From the NCBI RefSeq assembly GCF_038002825.1, contig NZ_JBBODF010000001.1, forward strand, positions 1,860,001 through 1,924,000: 64,000 nucleotides of DNA, read 5' to 3'. Under the pieces are notes generated by a model. That model saw nothing but the letters and a program-made list of their open reading frames with translations. It searched no databases and was not told the DNA's origin. The translations under genes were made by a program, and so were the position numbers. Shown one piece after another: positions 16,966 to 25,709 of this stretch. The first letter of the stretch is position 1. Every line of letters starts with the position of its first letter. This DNA comes from Paenibacillus sp. FSL H8-0048 (lineage in GTDB: Bacteria > Bacillota > Bacilli > Paenibacillales > Paenibacillaceae).

Positions 16966-17449
16966 CTACTTATTACCCGATTCGCCCACTCTAGTCAACT
17001 CAAACACTGCGGCTTCGATCCACAGGATCAGCTTGTTATGGCTCACATCCAGGAACCCTAGCGGTATGCCCAGCCCCGGCGAAGGTTCAGTTACGCCTAT
17101 GACTGTCATTTCGTCGTTGATCCCGATAGAGTTCATCCCCAATGATGTCCTGTCCTGTAGGATATTCAGACGCGTCATTGTAGGAATTGGTGAAGCCCAG
17201 CAGCTTGTCCACCTTCCAGGTTCCATAGATGAACTCCTCCGTCGCCAGATCCATATCCATTCGCCCGATAAAAGGTTCGGAGGTATTGCGCGGAATCAGC
17301 GCTTCCTCTGGCGCAGCGTCTTTTGGAGACGGAGTGATCGGGATGTGCTGTGCGTCTGTGGGATGTGTGGGTTGAGAAGCCTGACTGCATCCAGCCAGGC
17401 AGGCCGCCAATATCGATATTTTCAGTATCTTCCCTAATCTTGTTATCAT
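16966..17449 (-). pseudogene. Lipoprotein gene broken by a frameshift
   Basis: The N-terminal part (17449 down to 17087) encodes a lipoprotein signal with the lipobox LAGCSQ, a Pro/Thr linker and a folded-looking segment, YGTWKVDKLLGFTNSYNDAS. It then runs out of frame near 17130 and stops. The C-terminal part continues in another frame to 16966 with INDEMTVIGVTEPSPGLGIP and LILWIEAAVFELTRV. Both halves look like one secreted protein. The joint has no spacer between them, so a small internal deletion causing the frameshift is likely. A sequencing error is the alternative. The family is unnamed to me. Confidence 0.6.
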
Positions 17450-17543
17450 GGTAAGCCTCCCGCCTGCTTCAGTTATTCAACCTTACCATCCGCTGGAAGT
17501 GAAGAATAAACAGACAGGTTACAATACCGGAACGAACGATTCA

Positions 17544-18446
17544 TCAGCCGTTCTGTATAGATAGAAACTTCGTCAGATCCTTCTCCAGCTGCACAACCTC
17601 CTGATTCGCAGCATTCGCATAATCCGGCAGCAGCATATCCTTAACCATGTTTGTGCGCAACCAGGCAATGAAGAGAACATCCAACAGGAGGCTTGGGAGT
17701 TTGGGGACTATTTTAAAGACGGGCGGGTCAACAGCAACACCGGCTTTGCGGATTGCCTTTAGATATGCTTTTAAAGTAACTGTTATTTGGCGAGCCGTCT
17801 TTTTGGTTCCGGGTGTTACTGGGTCAACCGTCTGATTGCCGCCATACAAACTGCCCAGCAAGGCAATGTCTGATACAGAATGGGTGATTAGATATGCCTG
17901 CATATCCTTTTTTATAACGTAGGGAAGCTTGGCGGTTTGAAATACTTGTACGAGCTTTAAGATGCGCTGCGTCACTGCGCCATTCATTTCTCCAAATGAG
18001 GTAGCCACTACAAACTTGGGCATGAACCGGGCGTACAGGACCCCATCTTTGATCTGTCCGCCGAAGCCGGGAAAAGCCGGTAACAGCCGATCCCCAACAA
18101 TACCCCGCCAAGAAGAAAATCCAATGGGGCTATTGGTCATCGTAACGATATTCGGGCTTTGATTATCTTTTAGCGCTAACAACGCGGATTCGGCACGATC
18201 ATAACGGACGGTAACGAAAATAAAATCGTATATATCGTCATCTTCGAGCACATCCATGACCTTCACCGGAACCATTCTAACTGTACCTTTGTCATTATAT
18301 TGCAGGCCTTTTTCTTGTAAAAGTCTGAATCTGTCCGCACGTGCAAACAGACTAACGTCATATCCTGCTTCCATAAGCTTGATTGCGTATATGCTCCCGA
18401 TGACACCTGCGCCGAAAATTAAAATTCTCTCTTGCTTTGCTGCCAT
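17544..18446 (-). CDS. Ketopantoate reductase family (PanE/ApbA-like) protein
   Basis: 300 aa. It starts with the NADP-binding ILIFGAGVIGSIYAIKL, followed by a ketopantoate-reductase N domain (FIFVTVRYDRAESAL) and a helical C domain. AGGGGGAATTGAA precedes the ATG. In true PanE a catalytic Lys and a Glu are expected in the C domain; here KKDMQAYLITHS stands where the Lys-containing helix usually lies. Many Bacillus/Paenibacillus paralogues are not the pantothenate enzyme, and no pan genes are near. It is a lone gene divergent from the acetyltransferase at 18664. Confidence 0.75.
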   Translation of the reverse strand: MAAKQERILIFGAGVIGSIYAIKLMEAGYDVSLFARADRFRLLQEKGLQYNDKGTVRMVPVKVMDVLEDDDIYDFIFVTVRYDRAESALLALKDNQSPNIVTMTNSPIGFSSWRGIVGDRLLPAFPGFGGQIKDGVLYARFMPKFVVATSFGEMNGAVTQRILKLVQVFQTAKLPYVIKKDMQAYLITHSVSDIALLGSLYGGNQTVDPVTPGTKKTARQITVTLKAYLKAIRKAGVAVDPPVFKIVPKLPSLLLDVLFIAWLRTNMVKDMLLPDYANAANQEVVQLEKDLTKFLSIQNG

Positions 18447-18584
18447 TTCAATTCCCCCTGGCTACTCGTATTCCTTTGAATCATCCAACATCGTGTTGCA
18501 TGATATGATCATAAGGCTTTAGAATTCCCTGATCAATCATCAATGTCTTGCGATGTGTCGGATGATTGGGCTTACAATGTACTG

Positions 18585-18635
18585 TTGACGAAAATTATTT
18601 TCAACATTAAGATCTATCTATGACAATAATTTTCA
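18585..18635 (+). promoter_or_regulatory. Promoter with two Fur-like boxes upstream of the Eis-like gene
   Basis: -35 TTGACG (18585-18590), 17-bp spacer, -10 TAAGAT (18608-18613). The 15-mer CGAAAATTATTTTCA (18589-18603) fills the spacer, and TGACAATAATTTTCA (18621-18635) covers the start of transcription. Against the Fur consensus TGATAATNATTATCA they match at 11 and 12 of the 14 specified positions. This placement would repress when the Fur-type regulator is metal-bound. Confidence 0.6.
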
Positions 18636-18663
18636 ACTTGGCTGACCCAGGAGGAAAGAACAG

Positions 18664-19878
18664 ATGACGACAACACCAGAACCAAATATCAGCGTAACCA
18701 ACAGGCCGGGCAGAGAACAGCTCGAACAGATTTATGATATTTTAGATGAATGTTTTGCCGTAGGCCGGGGGTATTTCCAGGAAAGATTAGACCTCGACAG
18801 CTCCTATGACCCGGATACCACATGGTTTGCGACGGTCGGCGGCAAAGTCGCTGCCAATGTTCAAATCTTTCCCCTCTCCATCCGAGTCGGCCAAGCGGTC
18901 CTGCAGACGGGTGCCATGGGCAGCGTCGCTGCAGCTCCCCATTATCGCGGCATGGGGCTGACACACAAAATTCTTGCTGCACAAACAGACTACATGAGAG
19001 AAGCCGATTATGATATAAGTGTACTTCTGGCCAGCAAGCATGCATTTTATGAGAAGGCCGGCTGGAGACTGATTCCTGAGACTGCTTATGCTGTTGACAA
19101 TCAGGCGCGAGGCGGGCAGCCGGACGGTTACGAGGTTATACCTTTTGAGCCCCGTTATCTTGATGATATCCGTGTTATTTATGAACAATTCAATCAGAAC
19201 CGCACTTATACTGTAGTTCGTAATAAAACCTACTGGAAGGATATGATCCGGTGGCCGGAATGGAAGAAGTCGGACTGTCTGCTGCTTCAGCATCATCATA
19301 AAATTGTCGCTTATGGCATTATAGAAAAAAAGGACACCGAACAGGTATTTATCAACGAACTCATCTATCTGGATGAGGCAGCGGACGGTGTGGAATACTT
19401 ATTTCATGAATTATGCCGTCTCCGGCCGAAGGCCAAGCACATCATGGCGATGCTTCCTGAGGATCACAAGCTATATTCCTATTATCAGCAGCATCAGGCA
19501 GAGCCCGTCCCCATCCATATGGCAATGTGGAAAATGATCAACCTGTACTCTACCTTCCACAAGCTTCAGCCTGAATTGGAGCAGCGACTTAACGGCAATG
19601 ACCTGATGGCAGAACAGGAGCTGTTCATAGCACTGCAATGCGGGGAGGATCGGGTCTACCTCGACTACCGCCAGAAGCGGCTTTCCGTTTCCCAGAGCAG
19701 TCAGGCCGGGTCCCGGATATCCGTAGAAGTGGATGAGCGGGAGCTGATCTCTTATATCATCTTCGGCTATAATGCGGAAGGCGCAGCTGAAGCAGGAGCC
19801 CCTGCCCGACATGCTGATATCCTGCAGGCCCTGTTCCCGAAGCAACAGGCCGTGTTTTATTTAACCGACAAGTTTTAA
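18664..19878 (+). CDS. Eis-like GNAT N-acetyltransferase
   Basis: 404 aa; GGAGGAAAGAACAG precedes the ATG. The GNAT domain has the acetyl-CoA loop VAAAPHYRGMGLTHKIL (near residue 85) and the helix YMREADYDISVLLAS-HAFYEKAGW. The second half holds another GNAT-like region and an SCP2-like C-terminus, the architecture of Eis 'enhanced intracellular survival' proteins. These acetylate amines, including aminoglycosides in mycobacteria. The natural substrate here is unknown. The promoter has two Fur-like boxes, pointing to iron-limited expression. Confidence 0.82.
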   Translation: MTTTPEPNISVTNRPGREQLEQIYDILDECFAVGRGYFQERLDLDSSYDPDTTWFATVGGKVAANVQIFPLSIRVGQAVLQTGAMGSVAAAPHYRGMGLTHKILAAQTDYMREADYDISVLLASKHAFYEKAGWRLIPETAYAVDNQARGGQPDGYEVIPFEPRYLDDIRVIYEQFNQNRTYTVVRNKTYWKDMIRWPEWKKSDCLLLQHHHKIVAYGIIEKKDTEQVFINELIYLDEAADGVEYLFHELCRLRPKAKHIMAMLPEDHKLYSYYQQHQAEPVPIHMAMWKMINLYSTFHKLQPELEQRLNGNDLMAEQELFIALQCGEDRVYLDYRQKRLSVSQSSQAGSRISVEVDERELISYIIFGYNAEGAAEAGAPARHADILQALFPKQQAVFYLTDKF

Positions 19879-19880
19879 AA

Positions 19881-19932
19881 GGGTGTGCCGCAAGTCCGCA
19901 ACTGTCGGACTTATGGCACACCCATCTTTTTT
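19881..19932 (+). terminator. Terminator of the Eis-like gene
   Basis: GGGTGTGCCGCAAGTCCG pairs with CGGACTTATGGCACACCC and is followed by ATC and a T6 run. It sits between convergent genes ending at 19878 and 19944. Confidence 0.9.
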
Positions 19933-19943
19933 AATTCACAGCA

Positions 19944-20864
19944 TTACCCGTTACTCATTTTTGCTTTTCCGAGCAGTACAGCACCATAGGCAGCATTATG
20001 AACAGGCATAATCAGCCTGGTCTGCGGGTAGCTGCGGGCAAGCTTCCGCTCTAAGGCCTCACTTACAAAACGGGATTTCTGCAGCACACTTCCGGCAATT
20101 GCAATCTTGCTCTCATATAATTTCAGCCGCTCAATAACAGGCACCACAAGCTCAAACAGACGGGCTGCACATTGCTCCGCCAGTTTTAGTGCCCGGGCGT
20201 CCCCGAGCCCGCATGCTGCCGTCATCACCGGTGCGAGCGCTGCAATATCTTTTTTCGTTGTGTTTTTGCCGTAGACCAAACCTATCACCTCTTGCACCGT
20301 ACCAAGTCCAAGCTGCTTATAGACCAGCTCCGGAATCATCGTATCCGCTGTTCTTCCGTCCTCTGCCTGAACCAGAATGGACAAGAGCTCACGCCCGATA
20401 GAATAGCCGCTTCCCTCATCATCGATCAGATGGCCAAAGCCTCCTGTGCGGTGCCGCTCTCCCTTTTCATTCACCCCGAAGCAAATGGAGCCTGTTCCGG
20501 CAATGAGAATAATACCCTGCATCGCATTCTGGGCTCCATATAATGCGGTTTCCTGATCACCGGTAATCGTGAGAGGACCTTTATAACCGTTATCTCTCAC
20601 CTGCTTCTCCAAAAAATCGGCTACTGCCGGATTGCTTACGCCTGCCGCTCCTATACATACATGAATCACTTCCGCAAGGCTTGTGCAGCAGGACCTGATC
20701 TGATTAAACATCTCCCTGAAAGCGGCAGCAATAGCCTCTACATCACCGCCATTATAATTAATAGGCCCTACGGTAAAGGATAATACAGGCTCTTCCTGAT
20801 CATCAGGAGTAACAATGACCGCAGTCTTGGTGCCGCCTCCGTCAATGCCAACAATAAATGCCAT
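19944..20864 (-). CDS. BadF/BadG-type amino-sugar kinase (GlcNAc/MurNAc kinase, MurK-like)
   Basis: 306 aa. The ATG at 20864 has GGGGGG 8 nt upstream; longer frames are not supported. The phosphate loop FIVGIDGGGTKTAVIV, the adenosine loop (GTGSICFGV) and GGFGHLIDDEGSGYSIG define the BcrAD_BadFG family. The family includes the human GlcNAc kinase type and Clostridium MurK, which phosphorylates GlcNAc and MurNAc. As the last gene of the cell-wall sugar operon it probably converts GlcNAc released by NagZ to GlcNAc-6-phosphate, and perhaps MurNAc released by NamZ to MurNAc-6-phosphate. Confidence 0.85.
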   Translation of the reverse strand: MAFIVGIDGGGTKTAVIVTPDDQEEPVLSFTVGPINYNGGDVEAIAAAFREMFNQIRSCCTSLAEVIHVCIGAAGVSNPAVADFLEKQVRDNGYKGPLTITGDQETALYGAQNAMQGIILIAGTGSICFGVNEKGERHRTGGFGHLIDDEGSGYSIGRELLSILVQAEDGRTADTMIPELVYKQLGLGTVQEVIGLVYGKNTTKKDIAALAPVMTAACGLGDARALKLAEQCAARLFELVVPVIERLKLYESKIAIAGSVLQKSRFVSEALERKLARSYPQTRLIMPVHNAAYGAVLLGKAKMSNG

Positions 20865-20877
20865 ACTCATGTCCCCC

Positions 20878-22440
20878 CTATAGCTGAATCGTAATTCTGG
20901 CAGCAGGTGTGACCTCACCATTCAGGATGGGAATAAGGGACTTGAACGCATCCGGCGTATATTCAAAGGCTGCAAGGCCGCAAAACGCGCCTTCGATTAA
21001 AGCTAAATCATAAGGCCGGCCGAGTGTAATTGCCGTTACTTTACAGCCTGCTGCCACAAGCTTCTGCACAAGCGCAAGCTGGCCTGTATTTTCACGCGCA
21101 TTAAACAGCCCTATAACAACATGCTTGTACCCTTCGGCCTTTTGCAGCACTGCGTGAATCTGCTCCTCGTCCGGATCAATGCTGATCAGCTCATACGCTG
21201 CAGCAAAATGCTCACCCATATACCGGGGGAAGCTAAGCTCCTGATTCACACTGCTGGAGGCCTGGTCGGTCCGGTAGGCATAAGAGCCTATAAACAAGAT
21301 TTGGCCATCACCTGTCTGAACAGGCTCGATTTCACCTTTAATCAGACAGATCGTTTCCGTACGCATCAGCTCGTTCGCCCGGCGGTGAACCTCGCAGCCC
21401 ACGATCCCGTAATCCGGTTCCCCAACATGCGCATAGCGGGCTTTGTAGGCCAGAATTTTGGCAACAGCGGTATTAATAACCGCTTCATCCAAATCACCGG
21501 CCGCCACAGCTTCTTCTATTAAATGTACCGCTTCTTTAACGGTTGCAGGCGTGTGACTTATGAACACCAGATCAATCCCTGCTTTAATGGCTTCAAGTGC
21601 ACCTTTTGCCGTCCCGTAATAGCGTTTAATCGCATCCATTTCCAGACAATCAGATACTACCAGCCCCTTAAAGCCCAATTTCTCTTTGAGCAGCCCTGTA
21701 ATAATCGTATAAGACATCGTTCCCGGCACGCCGGACGTTTCAATTTGCGGGAATAAAATATGTGCACTCATGATGGCCTCGGCACCCTGCCCAATGGCCG
21801 CCTTAAATGGCAGCAGTTCAAGCTGCTCTAGCTCCTCCAACGTTTTGTTAATTACAGGCAAGCCAATGTGTGAATCGACATCGGTATCCCCATGGCCGGG
21901 AAAATGCTTCAGCGAGGACATAACGCCGCCGTCGAGCAAGCCCTTCATCATCTGAAGCCCGTACTGCGATACCGTCTCAACAGAATCCCCGTAGGAGCGG
22001 ACGTTAATCACCGGATTGAGCGGATTACTGTTAACATCCATCACGGGCGCAAGATTGAAATTAATGCCTAATGCTTGTAGCTCCCGGGCCGTTATTCTGC
22101 CTGCGGCATAAGCATTTTCAGGGCGTCCTGAAGAGGCAATGGCCATAGCTCCGGCTACATTCGTCGCGTCCTTGGGCATCCGGGTCACCCGGCCGCCTTC
22201 CTGATCAATCGTAATAAAGCCCGGAATGCCTGTATGTGTGGTGAACCATTGCTGCAGCTCCGTTACAAGCCCGCCTAATTGATATTTATTGCTGATATTA
22301 TGTGAGAATAGAATAATATTCCCGACTTTGTACTGCTCAATGACTTCCTTCAGCTCAGGGGACATCTCCGTTGACGGAAAGCCTGTTACGAACATTTGCC
22401 CGATTTTCTCACGCAAGCTCATTTGTTCTATCGTTCTCAT
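20878..22440 (-). CDS. nagZ: Beta-N-acetylglucosaminidase, glycoside hydrolase family 3, cytoplasmic
   Basis: 520 aa. The GH3 core has SLKHFPGHGDTDVDSHIGLP, where the Asp-His pair is the general acid-base of NagZ enzymes, and VVSDCLEMDAI, where the Asp is the nucleophile. A C-terminal alpha/beta domain follows, as in B. subtilis NagZ. It starts directly with MRTIEQMSLREKIGQM and has no signal peptide. The B. subtilis enzyme (about 640 aa) is secreted. It should remove terminal GlcNAc from imported muropeptide sugars. It starts 17 nt after the namZ stop. Confidence 0.9.
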   Translation of the reverse strand: MRTIEQMSLREKIGQMFVTGFPSTEMSPELKEVIEQYKVGNIILFSHNISNKYQLGGLVTELQQWFTTHTGIPGFITIDQEGGRVTRMPKDATNVAGAMAIASSGRPENAYAAGRITARELQALGINFNLAPVMDVNSNPLNPVINVRSYGDSVETVSQYGLQMMKGLLDGGVMSSLKHFPGHGDTDVDSHIGLPVINKTLEELEQLELLPFKAAIGQGAEAIMSAHILFPQIETSGVPGTMSYTIITGLLKEKLGFKGLVVSDCLEMDAIKRYYGTAKGALEAIKAGIDLVFISHTPATVKEAVHLIEEAVAAGDLDEAVINTAVAKILAYKARYAHVGEPDYGIVGCEVHRRANELMRTETICLIKGEIEPVQTGDGQILFIGSYAYRTDQASSSVNQELSFPRYMGEHFAAAYELISIDPDEEQIHAVLQKAEGYKHVVIGLFNARENTGQLALVQKLVAAGCKVTAITLGRPYDLALIEGAFCGLAAFEYTPDAFKSLIPILNGEVTPAARITIQL

Positions 22441-22457
22441 CCGCTATTCACCATCCG

Positions 22458-23615
22458 CTAGTGGTATAAATGATACTGCTGTTTCATTTCTGCAAATTGC
22501 CTGCTGTCCTCTGCAAACTGTTCAAGCAGCTGCTTAGCCTGAATATCCTTCGTACGGTAGATACTGCTTCCGCCCAGCAAATCAATAAAAGGACGTGAGC
22601 CCTCCTTCACTGGGGGCAGAAATGCAAAGGGCTCAAACAGGTCTCTTATCGTAAATAATAAGGATACGCCAACCTCTAACGGCTTGATCACCTGGCGATC
22701 TGTAATATAGAGTTGAACGCCGCCGCACAGCTCTCCAGAATGCTTGGATGACGTTGGTTTGAAATGAACCGGACGGAAATATACGCCTGGAAGCCGCAAT
22801 GCATTCATCTCATCTGCCAGCTGCTGCGCCTCAATAAAGGGAGCTCCAATCATTTCAAAGGGGAAGGTTGTGCCCCTGCCTTCGGAGCAGCTTGTCCCCT
22901 CAAATAAACAGGTGCCTGTATATAATAACGCGGTTTCATACCGGGGGATTCCCAGTGAAGGATGAACCCAGGTCAAGCCTGTATCCGGGAAGGACATGCT
23001 CCGTTTCCAGCCTTCCAGACGAACGACATGAAGCTCTGCCTTCCAGTTCATCTGATCATTGGCCATGACAGCCACTTCACCTGCGGTCAGGCCGTAGCGG
23101 ACAGCCAGCTCATAATTCCCGACAAAGGATTTGAAGCCGGGCTGTAAGATGTTCCCCTCCACGTTCACCCCGTTCAGCGGATTCACCCGGTCGAGAACAA
23201 CAAATTCCACGCCAGCCGCAGCACAATCCTCAAGGGCATACAGCATCGTATAAATGAAGGTATAATACCGTACACCAACATCCTGGATATCATACACAAG
23301 GATATCTACCTTCTCCAGCATTTCCTTTGTTAAACGTTTGGAATCTTTGCGGTACAGGCTGTAGACCGGAACCTTGGTACGGGGGTCCGTATACGTCTCC
23401 ACTAATGCCCCTGCATCCAAATCTCCGCGCACACCATGCTCAGGCGAGAACATGGCCGTAAGATTACAATTCTCGTGTAATATCGTAATGGTAGATCTGA
23501 AATCTTTGGTAAGCCCTGTCGTCGCTGTAATTAAACCCACACGTTTCCCTTTAAACAGATGAAGATACCTTGTGATAGAGTCAACTCCGCTCCACACCAT
23601 ATCACTTTGCATCAT
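22458..23615 (-). CDS. namZ: Exo-beta-N-acetylmuramidase NamZ (YbbC, DUF1343, GH171), no signal peptide
   Basis: 385 aa. It overlaps anmK by 4 nt. DUF1343/YbbC was shown in B. subtilis to be NamZ, which releases MurNAc from the non-reducing end of peptidoglycan chains. Landmarks are GKRVGLITATTGLTKD, FSPEHGVRGDLDAG, YDIQDVGVRYYTFIYTM and NPLNG. The usual N-terminal export signal is absent: the protein begins with MQSDMVWSGVDSITRYLHLF and goes straight into the fold. This suggests a cytoplasmic enzyme acting on imported fragments. Confidence 0.88.
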   Translation of the reverse strand: MMQSDMVWSGVDSITRYLHLFKGKRVGLITATTGLTKDFRSTITILHENCNLTAMFSPEHGVRGDLDAGALVETYTDPRTKVPVYSLYRKDSKRLTKEMLEKVDILVYDIQDVGVRYYTFIYTMLYALEDCAAAGVEFVVLDRVNPLNGVNVEGNILQPGFKSFVGNYELAVRYGLTAGEVAVMANDQMNWKAELHVVRLEGWKRSMSFPDTGLTWVHPSLGIPRYETALLYTGTCLFEGTSCSEGRGTTFPFEMIGAPFIEAQQLADEMNALRLPGVYFRPVHFKPTSSKHSGELCGGVQLYITDRQVIKPLEVGVSLLFTIRDLFEPFAFLPPVKEGSRPFIDLLGGSSIYRTKDIQAKQLLEQFAEDSRQFAEMKQQYHLYH

Positions 23616-24832
23616 TCAACCCCCCTGTGTTCCGGGTAGGGCCAAGAAATTTTGCCCATGACTACCGGCCGGGAAGCTCCGGTGACCTGGGGAATATTAT
23701 TCGGCAGACGTCTCATCGTATGATAAGCCAGTACAGCAAAAGCAACGGCTTCCTTGGCATCGCTGTTGCCGCCAATATCCTCCTGTGTCAGCACCTGTAC
23801 TCCAAACGGGGCAAATAACTGCCGCAACTCACGCATTAACGTCAGGTTATAACTCCCCCCGCCGCCAACCACTAATCGCTGAGCCTGATGCTGCGGGGCA
23901 ATATACCGTTCATAGCTGTCGGCAATGCTCCATGCTGTCAAGTGTGTTGCCGTGACTATTACATCCTCAGCTTTCCAGCGATTCGACTCCATCATCTGAA
24001 GTATTTGGGCAACATATTGTTGTCCAAACCGTTCTCTGCCCGTCGATTTCGGGAATGGCATACTATAATACTCATCCTGCTGCATCCATTTCAAAAGCGG
24101 ATCAATGACCTCACCGCCCGCAGCAATTTCACCGCCGGCATCCATCGTCATTGGCGCAAATAAACGGGAGACAAGACCATCAATAATCATATTCCCGGGC
24201 CCTGTATCGTAAGCATACACCTCTTCGGGTGAAGCATTGGCCGGAAGAACCGTTATATTCCCGATTCCTCCAATATTCTGCAGCAGTGAGGTTTTCTCCG
24301 GATGGTTAAACAATAAATATTCAGTAAAAGGCACGAGTGGCGCCCCCTGTCCATTCATTGCCATATCAGCAACCCGAAAATCTGAGATGCAGGGAATGCC
24401 CGTCCGGTTCGCTATCACTGCACCTTCCCCGATCTGCACCGTACAGTGCAGGTTGTAGCCGTCCATCCTCATCTCTTCCGGTGCATGATAGATCGTTTGG
24501 CCATGTGATCCTATCGCAACTATTTGGGAAGGCGCAAGTCCGCATTTGCGGATCACCGACAGTGCAGCCCGGGCGTATAATTCCCCCAGCCACATATTCA
24601 TTGCGCCTACTTTATCCACCGTGGCCTTGGAAGGATCAAACAGCTCGAATATCGAGCTTCTGACATGCGCTGGAAACGGGGTATTCTCAAAAGCCAGTAA
24701 CTCCGTCTCTATTCCGTACTCTTTGTCCGGCGAAGAAGAAAGCTTAATTACCGCTGCATCAATACCGTCTACCGATGTGCCGGACATCAAGCCAACCAGA
24801 TAGGCAACCTCTACTTCAGATGGGCCGCCCAT
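23612..24832 (-). CDS. anmK: Anhydro-N-acetylmuramic acid kinase
   Basis: 406 aa. LVGLMSGTSVDGIDAAVIKL, SHGQTIYHAP, QNIGGIGNITVLP and YDTGPGNMIIDGL are the ASKHA-kinase signatures of AnmK. It opens the 1,6-anhydro ring and phosphorylates, giving MurNAc-6-phosphate for MurQ. Its start overlaps the permease stop by one base (TAATG). It is notable in a Gram-positive, because the anhydro sugar comes from lytic transglycosylases. Either such fragments are scavenged from other bacteria, or the kinase also takes MurNAc. Confidence 0.9.
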   Translation of the reverse strand: MGGPSEVEVAYLVGLMSGTSVDGIDAAVIKLSSSPDKEYGIETELLAFENTPFPAHVRSSIFELFDPSKATVDKVGAMNMWLGELYARAALSVIRKCGLAPSQIVAIGSHGQTIYHAPEEMRMDGYNLHCTVQIGEGAVIANRTGIPCISDFRVADMAMNGQGAPLVPFTEYLLFNHPEKTSLLQNIGGIGNITVLPANASPEEVYAYDTGPGNMIIDGLVSRLFAPMTMDAGGEIAAGGEVIDPLLKWMQQDEYYSMPFPKSTGRERFGQQYVAQILQMMESNRWKAEDVIVTATHLTAWSIADSYERYIAPQHQAQRLVVGGGGSYNLTLMRELRQLFAPFGVQVLTQEDIGGNSDAKEAVAFAVLAYHTMRRLPNNIPQVTGASRPVVMGKISWPYPEHRGVE

Positions 24833-25692
24833 TACCCTTTCACCGCTCCGACGGCGACTCCTTCAAGGAAATACTTCTGTAAGCTGAAGAACAAAATAAA
24901 CATCGGAACCGCAGAAATGGTTGCCCCGGCCATCATAGGTGCAAAGTACGTTGTATTCGCAAAACGGAAGTTTTTGAGCCCCACCTGAATCGTCTGCATA
25001 TCCATGGTGTTGGTTACCAGGAACGGCCAGAAGAAGTCATTCCATGCTGCCATAAACGTCAGGATCGCCAGCACGGCCATTACCGTTTTGGACAGCGGCA
25101 TAATAATATACCAGAAGATTTTAGGCTGGGAGCAGCCTTCGATTTTGGCAGCTTCAATAATTTCTACCGGAATGGAGGACATGAACTGCTTGACCAGAAA
25201 AATGTTATACACCGTGACAATGCTTGGCATAATCAACGCTGTATACGTATTTTGCAATTCAAAAATATTCACGATCAATATATACAGCGGAACCTGGGTG
25301 ACTTGAGTAGGGATCATCATGGACCCCAGCAGAATAGCGAACAGAATGCCTTTTCCTCTAAATTTCATTTTGGCAAAAGCGTATCCTGCAAGCGTGGCGA
25401 AAAATACGTTTGATACCGTAATACAAGCTGCTACAATAAAAGAATTTTTTAACCAATCCCAGGAATGGGCGCTGAAGTTAAAAAAGAATTTATACGACTC
25501 AAAGGAAATCTTCGCCGGGATCAGCGAATAGCTCATTGCGCCAGCTTCTACCGGATCGCCGAACGAGGAAATGATCATAAAGTATATCGGGAAAATGGTC
25601 GCCGCGGCAAACAGGAGAAGGGCTGTAATGATCAGACCATTACGGGCGAACAGAGACCCTTTGCTTTTGATAGTATTGTTGAACAACCCCAT
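24832..25692 (-). CDS. Carbohydrate ABC transporter permease (MalG type)
   Basis: 286 aa with six membrane helices. The permease-ATPase contact loop (EAA motif) reads VEIIEAAKIEGCSQPKIFWYI, with the usual Gly and Pro-like spacing. AAGGGGC precedes the ATG. It pairs with the MalF-type permease 17 nt upstream and the binding protein at 26728. No ATPase gene is in the cluster, so it must use a shared sugar-importer ATPase of the MsmX kind. Position between murQ and anmK points to cell-wall sugars as substrate. Confidence 0.9.
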   Translation of the reverse strand: MGLFNNTIKSKGSLFARNGLIITALLLFAAATIFPIYFMIISSFGDPVEAGAMSYSLIPAKISFESYKFFFNFSAHSWDWLKNSFIVAACITVSNVFFATLAGYAFAKMKFRGKGILFAILLGSMMIPTQVTQVPLYILIVNIFELQNTYTALIMPSIVTVYNIFLVKQFMSSIPVEIIEAAKIEGCSQPKIFWYIIMPLSKTVMAVLAILTFMAAWNDFFWPFLVTNTMDMQTIQVGLKNFRFANTTYFAPMMAGATISAVPMFILFFSLQKYFLEGVAVGAVKG

Positions 25693-25709
25693 AGGTTTCT
25701 GCCCCTTTC

